Assembly (NCBI GenBank): GCA_947457255.1
Contig: CANGUZ010000003.1
Span: forward strand, 1 to 64,000
Origin: Flavobacteriaceae bacterium
Lineage (GTDB): Bacteria > Bacteroidota > Bacteroidia > Flavobacteriales > Flavobacteriaceae
Direction of reading: 5' to 3'
DNA length: 64,000 bases
Below the pieces are notes generated by a model, which did no database searches, was not told the DNA's origin, and saw only the letters and a list, made by a program, of their open reading frames with translations. Each line of letters begins with the position of its first letter. Position 1 is the stretch's first letter. Positions 1-8,295 of this stretch are shown here, in pieces. The position numbers were made by a program, and so were the translations under genes.

Positions 1-3000
1 GATCTATAAAACTTTCGATTTCAAAATTATGACGAACGGTTTCATTGTAAGAATGGGATAAAGTAAGATTTTCAGGATCGTAAATATGTTGCTTTTGTTC
101 TGGACCTCTTTCTTTTCTAACTCCTATAAAATTGATACTTTTAAGCTTAGTATAATCTATTGCTCTGTTTTCAATATTGTCTTTTTCAGCTTGATTAGGA
201 GTTACGTCTAATAATTGCTTCAATTTTATATCTTGATTAAACGGATCGTATTGCGGCGTAATGGTTTGTTCTCCAACAGCATAATTAAACGGAAGGTTGA
301 TTCCCCATTTTTTTGGCAATAATTTTCCTAAACTAAAATTAGTTACGATATTGTACTGTTGAATGGCTTCTCTGCTTCTCTCGTTTGGTCCTTGTTCTAA
401 TGCTCCAAAACCAATAGTACTTAGTTTACCCGTAGCGGAAATAGTAGCAAAATCAGCAATATTAGTATCTATATTTAAGAGTGCTGCCATTCCCCCTTTG
501 TTATCCATTTCGGCCAACCGAAGTTCGTTAAACCATACTTCACCTTTTATTTCTCTTTCTATTAAATCTATTCCTGAAGGATTTTTACCACCACTTGTAT
601 TGTTTTTAACACCAACCATTAAAGTTCGAATTAATCCGAAATTAGGATTCCCTCTTACTCCAATCTTCATTTTGTTTGGACCATCTTTATAGAAAATTTC
701 GTTTGGTGCTAATGGAGGTGAATTTCTCAATAGAATTTTTAATTCTGTTAATGATTCTAAAGACAAATCAATTTCGTTTCCTTCAGGCCAAATTGCTTCG
801 GGTGATGATGCTCCAGGTACTGTTACTTGTAATGGAATTTCTATTTGATAAAAATTATCTGTAAAATCGTTACCAAAACGAATAAAACCAATCATTTCGT
901 TATCTTGTATAGGAGAGGCATCGCCAGGAAGTGCTTCGGCATGCATGAACATTTTAAGTTTCTTAAATTGACGCATGTCTACACTTACATTTTTAAAAAC
1001 TGCTCTCGAATCGCCAGGCTCTAAACCCGTTCCTGCTGCTCTTAAAGCAAGAGATTGCTCATTTTGATTAATAATCGTATTGTTATTAAACAATTGTTCT
1101 CTCACTACTCCGGGAGGAGAGACATATTTTACTGGTTCTCGCGCTCCGTTTTCTTGAATGTTTACCGATTGAACATCGAAATCGGTTTTGTCTTTATCAT
1201 TTTCTTCTTTAACTTCTAAAGGGTCTAATGTATTTAAATATCTTCTCCATTCTCCTCTAACTAGGTCAAGTGCTCCAAAACGAACCGTTATATCATCTTC
1301 AAATCCGGTCATAAAGATTCTCATAAATCGAATCGATCTAAAATCGGTTATAGGGCCAATCTTGTTTTCAAATTGTGTTACAGGAATTTTAAACTGAATC
1401 CATCTGGCTTTTGTAGTTTCACCAAAAGATGCCCCAGGAATTGCAGCTTCAACTGGTAAAACATTAGTCACAAACTTTGTATTTCCAACATCCATTCCTG
1501 GTTTAATGTCAATGCTGTATTCATAATACGCATTATACCCATCCATGGTATTGTCTCTATTGATATCTTCAATATCAGGCAGTGTGTTGCTTCCTCTGTT
1601 AGTATCAGAAATAGTAACAGGAGAGTTCCCCTGAGTTCCGTTGTAACTTTTGTATCGGTCTAAAACACTTCCTTGAGCACTCAAGAAAAACTCATAATTA
1701 TCAGCAGCTGGATCAGGTAAACTAGCAAAATTAGTATAAACATTTCCTTCATTAGCATCTGACAATCCATCTAAACCAATGTCTTGTATAGCTCTATTGC
1801 CTTCGTTAGTATCAAAAGCGTAAACTAAAGATTGCGATGCTGGAACTTTACCCCAAACCGTATCATAAGTTAATTGATTGGTTCCTGCTTCTGGCAAACC
1901 GTTTTCAAATTGTTTTCTACCGTCTTTTAAAATATCTTCTGAAATAGAACCTAGATTAAAATAAATTTTTCCGGTATTTGTACTGGTATTTGGCAAATCG
2001 CCATTTCCTTCTCCATAAGGATCTAAAACCCAAAACTGAATGTACTCTACGTTTCCAAGCTCAAAATTAGTTGAATTTAAGGCTCTCATTATTCCTCCAA
2101 AATTTTCCTTTGGATTGGGTAATAAATTGGTGTCTTTTGCTAATTCATTATTATTATAAGGACCTCTTTCTTTAGGATAATAGGTTAAATCGAGTGTGTT
2201 TATTACTTGTGTCTCACCTAAAGCAATATCTGTTACTGGTAATAATTCTCTGCTAAAAATTCTTCTTGTTTTGTTTAAGGATAAATCGTCTACAGAAATA
2301 CCTGTAGGTCTTTGTTGGTAAAAAATAGGGTCAATACTATACCAATTCAGTTTTGCTCTTTTATCGCCGTATTTTATATCGTTTAAATCAGCTCCAAAAT
2401 CGTTATATGTGCTTTCTGCATCTCTAACTGGTACTGACGATAAACTCCAAGACTGCGGCGAACGCAAATCAATAGTGGTTTGAGAACCCTCGAAGTCATC
2501 AACATAAATAGTAGATTCGCCTTCAAATCTATCGCCTTGTGGTGAATCTGGTTTTAAGAAAGCTACCTCGCCCCTAACCGATAAATTAGAAGGCACATCA
2601 GTATCAATATTGGGCAACTTATTAATTACTCTAGTAAAAAAAGGAACTTCGGTTGAAAAATTAGTATTTGCTCCAAAAATGGTATTGTTAACTGATTCTT
2701 GACCAAAACTTGATTTTTGCGTCAATGGCCTTTCAGTCATTTTTAAAAATGAAGCACCAAGAGTAAAATTTTCAGAAAATTTATGCTCAACATTTACTCC
2801 AAAAAATCGTCTGGTTTGCTGTCCGAAAACAGAGTTATTTTCTACCGAAACCTGAATTGGGGTGTTAGATGCTTTAAGAGCTGGGTCTAATATTTGTACT
2901 CTTCCTGCCTGATAATTTACACTATAATCTATTCCTTCCTGTAAAACTCTTCCGCCTGCTGTTACCACTACTGAACCTTGCGGGACATTAAAAGCACCTA

Positions 3001-5128
3001 TTGGAATTCCGTCTCCTCCTGTAGATTTAAACCTTCCTCTTAATTGAAATTTATTTTTATCCCCATCTTCTAAAGCTAAAGATTGGGTTTTTCGATATAA
3101 ACTTCTGTAGACATATTTTTTCTGATTAGCATTAAATGTGGTAGTTAAATCCTTTGGCTCATTATAATCTTCCGTTGGACTTATTCTTAATTTATCAAAC
3201 AGTAATTTTCCAAAAGGTTCTACGGTAGTAAATATTATTCTTCCGTTTTCTCTATCGACGGTAAGCCCTTGAATAAAATCAAAAAATCCGTCACCGCCAG
3301 CCTGTGGATCATTGTTGAAGTTTAATTTATCGAGATTAAAAACTTTAAGTAATGGAGTCTCAGCAACTTTATCTTCTGGTTTTGAAGGGTCAGGAACTGG
3401 AAAATTTGTGCCTGGAACTGGAGAAATATAATTAATTGGTGATGGGTCTGAATAAAGAATATTAAATTTAAAATCTTGTTGTTCTAATTGAAAAGCTCCA
3501 GGAATTTGATAAATGTTTTTCATCATGATGTTCCAAATTGGCTTTTCGACATTTGTTAAATTACTTTTCAGCATTTTAAGTATTAATGTCTGTGATGTAA
3601 CAGATTCTGGTTGGCCAGTAGTCGGATTAATAGCACCGGCCTGAGTTGCATCTACACCATCGTTACCAAACTCTCCAACTTGAAAAACTTCATTTCCAAT
3701 TGTGTATTGATAAGCCACAGCTAAGACTTCATCGTTTGCCAAACGTTGTTGTAAAGATATGTATCCTAACTGTGTATGAAATGTATATTCGTTTGGAGTC
3801 AGTTTTCGAGCGTTTTCTAATTTTGAATAGTCCTGACCTTCAATTGGAACATTATTAAATCCTGCATTTGAAGTTGCAATATCACGAATGCCGGAATTTA
3901 ACAAACCTCCTCCAGTGGTAATTAATCCTGGGTCATAATCGTTATTTTTGTTGTCGACAGGAGAATTAGTGGGTTTATTAAAAAAATCTGAAGGAACTGG
4001 GTCTAGTGACACAACTTCTTTATTTGATATGCCCGTTAATTCCGCTTCACCCAAATCTTGAAGTGCAATTACATTTCTTAAATTATTATTGTTTGTACTA
4101 ACACGATTTTGACGATTAGTAATCCAAACTTCTAATCTGGTTATTTGTACTCTGCTGTCAATAAAAGGATAATTTTTTAATGACGAATCGTATTTGTTTC
4201 TAAAATATTGCGATAAAAAAAAGTGCCTATCGGCGTCATAATCTAAACCAAACAAATCAAATTCTTGAATGGTTCCTCCGCCTTGAGCAGTAACGGTTCG
4301 TGTTTGCGATTTTTGTTCAGAAAATATACCTGTAACTGTAGTTTTACCAAATTGCAATTGCGCTTTTACCCCAAACAAACTTTGAGCACCTCGAATTAAT
4401 GAACTATTTAAAGGTAAACTCACATTACCAACTTCAATCCTTTGTATGATATCGTCTTCAGTTGGGGTATATTCTAACTTAATTAAATTTTGAAAAGCAA
4501 AAGTAGATTGGGTGTCGTAATTAGCATTTACGTTTAATCGTGTTCCTACTTTTCCTGTCAAACTCATGCTGATTCTTTGTGCAAAATCAAAATTAGTAAC
4601 CGATCTATTTCTAGGCGAAAAAGCTGGGTTGTCTTGTTTAGAATGACGAAAACCCAAATCTACCTCAACAGAACCTGTGGGCTTTACATCGATAGTGTTG
4701 CTGCCAAAAATTGATTCAAAGAAACTTGAATTGACATAATATCTTGGCAATAAATCCTTTTTTGCCTCTTCGCTACCTTCCTTTTTCCCATCGATTGCAT
4801 CAGATTTCTTTTTGAAATAATTGCGCATCGACTCCCTCAAAACTAGTTGTTCGTACTCTTTTGGAGTTAGGATTATGGGGTAATTAATATTAAAGCCATC
4901 TACACTATTGGTATAGATGTACCTGTCAGTAACAGGATCATAAGTGTAGGCTTCAATAATACTAGGAGGGTTTTTAAGTTCTAATCCTCCTTTTGTATAT
5001 CCTTTTACGATAGTGTCTTGAATGGGCTCGGTTTCTTGAGCATTTGTTTCAATACTAAAAGCTAAAAATAGTAAGCAAATACTAATTCTTGAAATAAATA
5101 AAAAAAATTTTAAATAATATGTTTTCAA
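1..5128 (-). CDS. sprA: SprA (Sov-type) type IX secretion translocon, incomplete at the left edge
   Basis: SprA is the giant outer-membrane channel of the type IX secretion system and is needed for gliding in Flavobacterium. About 1709 residues are readable without interruption; family members reach about 2400, so the C-terminal third lies outside the window. The first codons encode KTYYLKFFLFISRISICL and then a run ending near NAQE, a signal peptide. After it come long beta-rich stretches typical of SprA, for example ESMRNYFKK near residue 83, VDLGFRHSKQDNP, and the repeated phrase FNELRLAEMDNKGG. The start is a TTG at 5128-5126: an in-frame TAA lies two codons upstream and the next ATG is beyond the signal peptide. 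The TTG begins three bases after the ruvA stop codon, so the genes are probably co-transcribed and translationally coupled. The secreted amylase at 11220-14069 is a likely client. Confidence 0.95.
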   Translation of the reverse strand, partial: MKTYYLKFFLFISRISICLLFLAFSIETNAQETEPIQDTIVKGYTKGGLELKNPPSIIEAYTYDPVTDRYIYTNSVDGFNINYPIILTPKEYEQLVLRESMRNYFKKKSDAIDGKKEGSEEAKKDLLPRYYVNSSFFESIFGSNTIDVKPTGSVEVDLGFRHSKQDNPAFSPRNRSVTNFDFAQRISMSLTGKVGTRLNVNANYDTQSTFAFQNLIKLEYTPTEDDIIQRIEVGNVSLPLNSSLIRGAQSLFGVKAQLQFGKTTVTGIFSEQKSQTRTVTAQGGGTIQEFDLFGLDYDADRHFFLSQYFRNKYDSSLKNYPFIDSRVQITRLEVWITNRQNRVSTNNNNLRNVIALQDLGEAELTGISNKEVVSLDPVPSDFFNKPTNSPVDNKNNDYDPGLITTGGGLLNSGIRDIATSNAGFNNVPIEGQDYSKLENARKLTPNEYTFHTQLGYISLQQRLANDEVLAVAYQYTIGNEVFQVGEFGNDGVDATQAGAINPTTGQPESVTSQTLILKMLKSNLTNVEKPIWNIMMKNIYQIPGAFQLEQQDFKFNILYSDPSPINYISPVPGTNFPVPDPSKPEDKVAETPLLKVFNLDKLNFNNDPQAGGDGFFDFIQGLTVDRENGRIIFTTVEPFGKLLFDKLRISPTEDYNEPKDLTTTFNANQKKYVYRSLYRKTQSLALEDGDKNKFQLRGRFKSTGGDGIPIGAFNVPQGSVVVTAGGRVLQEGIDYSVNYQAGRVQILDPALKASNTPIQVSVENNSVFGQQTRRFFGVNVEHKFSENFTLGASFLKMTERPLTQKSSFGQESVNNTIFGANTNFSTEVPFFTRVINKLPNIDTDVPSNLSVRGEVAFLKPDSPQGDRFEGESTIYVDDFEGSQTTIDLRSPQSWSLSSVPVRDAESTYNDFGADLNDIKYGDKRAKLNWYSIDPIFYQQRPTGISVDDLSLNKTRRIFSRELLPVTDIALGETQVINTLDLTYYPKERGPYNNNELAKDTNLLPNPKENFGGIMRALNSTNFELGNVEYIQFWVLDPYGEGNGDLPNTSTNTGKIYFNLGSISEDILKDGRKQFENGLPEAGTNQLTYDTVWGKVPASQSLVYAFDTNEGNRAIQDIGLDGLSDANEGNVYTNFASLPDPAADNYEFFLSAQGSVLDRYKSYNGTQGNSPVTISDTNRGSNTLPDIEDINRDNTMDGYNAYYEYSIDIKPGMDVGNTKFVTNVLPVEAAIPGASFGETTKARWIQFKIPVTQFENKIGPITDFRSIRFMRIFMTGFEDDITVRFGALDLVRGEWRRYLNTLDPLEVKEENDKDKTDFDVQSVNIQENGAREPVKYVSPPGVVREQLFNNNTIINQNEQSLALRAAGTGLEPGDSRAVFKNVSVDMRQFKKLKMFMHAEALPGDASPIQDNEMIGFIRFGNDFTDNFYQIEIPLQVTVPGASSPEAIWPEGNEIDLSLESLTELKILLRNSPPLAPNEIFYKDGPNKMKIGVRGNPNFGLIRTLMVGVKNNTSGGKNPSGIDLIEREIKGEVWFNELRLAEMDNKGGMAALLNIDTNIADFATISATGKLSTIGFGALEQGPNERSREAIQQYNIVTNFSLGKLLPKKWGINLPFNYAVGEQTITPQYDPFNQDIKLKQLLDVTPNQAEKDNIENRAIDYTKLKSINFIGVRKERGPEQKQHIYDPENLTLSHSYNETVRHNFEIESFID

Positions 5129-5131
5129 GTA

Positions 5132-5713
5132 TTATAAATTTTTTAAAGCTTGTTTAATTATTGATTCAACGGTGGCTTCAGAATCTAAATTGACAATTTT
5201 ATCGACTACTTTTTCTGCTAATTTTTTGTTAAAACCTAAAACCTCTAGAGCACATAACGCTTCTTCCTTATTTGTATTGTTTTGAAACATGGAAACTTCA
5301 TCAATATCATATAGTTTTAACACTTTATCTTTTAAATCTAATATGGCTCTTTGTGCGGTCTTCATTCCAATTCCTTTGATGGACTGAATGGTTGCAACGT
5401 CTCCAACTGCCAAAGCTTGAATAATTTGTTTAGGCTCGAGTGAAGACAACATCGTTCTGGCAATACTGGCTCCTATACCAGAAACAGACAATAACATCTT
5501 AAAAATTTCTCGTTCTGACTTTTCTACAAACCCAAATAAAGTATGAGAATCCTCTTTTATTTGTAAATAAGTAAATAATTTTATGGTATCTGTCTGAGGT
5601 ATTAATGAATATGTATGTAAAGAAATATTTACATGATAACCAACACCGCCACAGTCTATAATGACTTCAGTTGGTGTTTTCTCTATTAATTTTCCTTGTA
5701 AATGTGCTATCAT
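5132..5713 (-). CDS. ruvA: Holliday junction branch migration protein RuvA
   Basis: RuvA binds four-way DNA junctions and recruits the RuvB motor during recombination repair. The 193-residue protein has the family start MIAHLQGKL, an OB-fold N-terminal domain (1-65), tandem helix-hairpin-helix motifs around GIGASIARTML and GIGMKTAQRAI (about 70-130), and a C-terminal RuvB-binding domain from about 145 with EALCALEVLGFNKK. A TTG five codons upstream (5728) is in frame, but the ATG at 5713 gives the conserved N-terminus. It lies 63 bases downstream of the malic enzyme gene and directly upstream of sprA, a housekeeping repair gene next to a secretion gene. Confidence 0.96.
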   Translation of the reverse strand: MIAHLQGKLIEKTPTEVIIDCGGVGYHVNISLHTYSLIPQTDTIKLFTYLQIKEDSHTLFGFVEKSEREIFKMLLSVSGIGASIARTMLSSLEPKQIIQALAVGDVATIQSIKGIGMKTAQRAILDLKDKVLKLYDIDEVSMFQNNTNKEEALCALEVLGFNKKLAEKVVDKIVNLDSEATVESIIKQALKNL

Positions 5714-5776
5714 TATATGTTTGTGCAATCAAATTTAACAAAAAATATGAACTGCAATTATTTTGTGAAATTAGGT

Positions 5777-8074
5777 TTAAAATTTTATTTCAAAATCTTT
5801 AAGCCGACTCATTTTTTCTTGAGCATCTACAACTGCTACCGCAGCCATGTTTACCATTTCTTCAACACTTGCCCCTAACTGAAAAATATGGACTGGCTTT
5901 TCCATTCCTAACATTATTGGGCCAATGGAATCAACTTTATACAACTCTTTTAATAATTTGTAAGTAATATTTGCCGATTCTAAATTTGGAAAAATTAAGG
6001 TGTTTACTTTTTTATCTGCTAATTTAGAAAAAGGAAATTTTGCCTTTAACATATCTGAATTCAAAGCAAAATCAGCTTGAATCTCTCCGTCAACAACTAG
6101 GTCTGGAAAAAATTTATGCAAGTAGGCAACTGCTTCTCTTACTTTTGAAGTGCTTTCGTTATCAGAAGATCCAAAATTAGAATAGGAAACCATTCCAATT
6201 ACAGGTTCCATTCCAAACATTCTAACGGTGTTAGCGGTCATCAAAGCAATTTTTGCCAAGTCATCAGCAGAAGGATTTGGATTGATGGCTGTGTCAGACA
6301 AGAACATTGGTCCTCGATTGGTCATCATCATATTCGCAGTAGCAAAAATGGTGATTCCTGGCGCTTTACTTATTAACTGCATCATTGGTTTTACTACCGA
6401 TGGATAACTTCTAGAATATCCAGTGACTAATGCATCGGCTTCGCCTTCATTTACCATCATCGCACCAAAATAATTTCGTTCGCGCATCCACTTTTCTGCG
6501 TCTAATAATGAAATTCCTTTGCGCTGTCTCGATTTCCAAAAAATTTCAGCAAAATGCAATCTTCTTTTGTCCTCTTCTTTATTTTTAGGATCATAAATAG
6601 GAACTTCAACATCAAAACCCAATTCTTTTTTTAGTTCTAAAATGATTTCTTTGTTTCCTAACAAAATTGGGAATCCTATTCTTTCTTCTAAAACAATCTG
6701 TGCCGCTTTAAGTACATCAAGATGATCGGCTTCTGCAAAAATAATGCGTTTTGGATCGTTCTTGGCTCTATTTGTTAAAAGACGCACCATTTTATTATCA
6801 GAGCCTAAACGGTCTAACAATTGTTCTTCATACAAATTCCAATCTTCGATAGGCTGAAGTGCCACACCAGATTCCATCGCCGCCTTAGCCACAGCAGGCG
6901 CCACTTTAGTTATTAATCTTGGATCAAATGGCTTAGGAATAATATAATCGCGGCCAAAAACAAGTTTAGTTTCTCCATAAGCAATATTTACTTGCTCTGG
7001 CACACTTTCTTTAGCTAAAGCTGCAAGGGCTCGAACCGCAGCCATTTTCATAGCTTCGTTAATTTTTGTTGCACGAACATCTAATGCTCCACGAAAAATA
7101 TACGGAAAACCAAGTACATTATTTACCTGATTAGGATGATCGGACCGCCCTGTTGCCATAATAATATCTTTTCGAGTAGCAATAGCTAAATCGTAAGCTA
7201 TTTCGGGATCAGGATTTGCCATTGCAAAAACAATAGGATTGTTAGCCATTCCCAATAACATTTGTGGCGTCATGATATCTCCTGATGATAATCCTAGAAA
7301 AATATCAGCTCCTTTTAAGGCTTCTTCTAGAGTTATTGCTTCAATATTTTGAGCATACTTTTGTTGTAAATTAGATAATGAAGGGTTGTTTTTTGTTAAC
7401 AGTCCTTTGCTATTGAACATAAATATATTCTCCTCTTTTACCCCCAATAACACATATAAATCGGCACAAGCTAATGCTGCAGAACCTGCTCCTGAAACTA
7501 CCATCTTTACATCTTCAGCTTTTTTATTGGCCAATTCTAGCGCATTTATTAATGCTGCCGAGGAAATAATTGCAGTACCGTGCTGATCATCGTGCATAAC
7601 TGGAATATTTAATTCGGCTACCAAACGTCTTTCAATTTCGAAAGACTCAGGTGCTTTTATGTCTTCTAGATTGATTCCACCAAAAGTTGGCGCAATATTT
7701 TTTACCGTTTGTATGAATTCTTCTACATCTTTAGTTCCGATTTCGATATCAAAAACATCAATATCAGAAAAAATCTTGAACAATAATGCTTTTCCTTCCA
7801 TTACTGGTTTAGAAGCCTCAGGACCTATATCGCCTAATCCTAACACAGCAGTTCCATTGGTTATAACAGCAACTAAATTCCCTTTTGCCGTATATTTATA
7901 TACGTCGTTTACATCATTTGCTATTTCTAAACAAGGTTCAGCCACACCTGGCGAATAGGCTAATGACAAATCTCTTTGTGTAGCATATTTTTTGGTAGGT
8001 ACAACTTGTATTTTTCCCGGTGTAGGTTTGGCGTGATATAGTAAGGCTTCTAATCTTTTGCTGTTCTTATCCAT
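5777..8074 (-). CDS. maeB: NADP-dependent malic enzyme with C-terminal phosphotransacetylase-like domain
   Basis: This cytoplasmic enzyme oxidatively decarboxylates malate to pyruvate, making NADPH. The 765 residues match the long MaeB architecture. Residues 1 to about 420 are the malic enzyme part, with SLAYSPGVAEPC, the acidic metal-site region GINLEDIKAPE, MHDDQHGTA, and a nucleotide-binding loop VVSGAGSAALACADL. Residues about 430-765 form a phosphotransacetylase-like domain (ALVTGYSRSYPSVVKPMMQ, NPNPSADDLAKIA). In known MaeB proteins this second domain is regulatory, responding to acetyl-CoA, and not a working acetyltransferase. The ATG is the first Met in a well-conserved context. It is probably the first gene of a maeB-ruvA-sprA transcript; a -7 box lies at 8100-8107. 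Confidence 0.95.
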   Translation of the reverse strand: MDKNSKRLEALLYHAKPTPGKIQVVPTKKYATQRDLSLAYSPGVAEPCLEIANDVNDVYKYTAKGNLVAVITNGTAVLGLGDIGPEASKPVMEGKALLFKIFSDIDVFDIEIGTKDVEEFIQTVKNIAPTFGGINLEDIKAPESFEIERRLVAELNIPVMHDDQHGTAIISSAALINALELANKKAEDVKMVVSGAGSAALACADLYVLLGVKEENIFMFNSKGLLTKNNPSLSNLQQKYAQNIEAITLEEALKGADIFLGLSSGDIMTPQMLLGMANNPIVFAMANPDPEIAYDLAIATRKDIIMATGRSDHPNQVNNVLGFPYIFRGALDVRATKINEAMKMAAVRALAALAKESVPEQVNIAYGETKLVFGRDYIIPKPFDPRLITKVAPAVAKAAMESGVALQPIEDWNLYEEQLLDRLGSDNKMVRLLTNRAKNDPKRIIFAEADHLDVLKAAQIVLEERIGFPILLGNKEIILELKKELGFDVEVPIYDPKNKEEDKRRLHFAEIFWKSRQRKGISLLDAEKWMRERNYFGAMMVNEGEADALVTGYSRSYPSVVKPMMQLISKAPGITIFATANMMMTNRGPMFLSDTAINPNPSADDLAKIALMTANTVRMFGMEPVIGMVSYSNFGSSDNESTSKVREAVAYLHKFFPDLVVDGEIQADFALNSDMLKAKFPFSKLADKKVNTLIFPNLESANITYKLLKELYKVDSIGPIMLGMEKPVHIFQLGASVEEMVNMAAVAVVDAQEKMSRLKDFEIKF

Positions 8075-8099
8075 TAGAATAATTTTATGTTTCGACCTA

Positions 8100-8107
8100 C
8101 AAAGGTA
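8100..8107 (-). promoter_or_regulatory. Bacteroidota -7 box upstream of maeB
   Basis: The minus strand reads TACCTTTG, matching TAnnTTTG, 26 bases before the maeB ATG. A convincing TTTG -33 box at the usual spacing was not seen, so this rests on the -7 element alone. Confidence 0.45.
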
Positions 8108-8295
8108 AAAGTCTAGATGTAAAAAGGAAATTTTTAAGGAGATAGTTTTGCAAAGTTTTCATATATTCTTTGCGGTTTTAAAATACAAATATCAATATAT
8201 TCAAATAATAATTAGTATTGCATCAGTCATAGCAACCTTAATTTTCAAAAAAATGTTTTTTTACACACGATTATTTATTAAAAAGTGACTCTAAA

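Noticed and set aside
363-4000. Several plus-strand open frames inside the sprA region, such as 363-692 and 3646-3858
   Set aside because: They are antisense to a continuous, clearly recognisable SprA reading frame, and their translations are low-complexity and match nothing familiar.
5714-5728. TTG start of ruvA five codons upstream
   Set aside because: The ATG at 5713 gives the conserved MIAHLQGKL start of RuvA.
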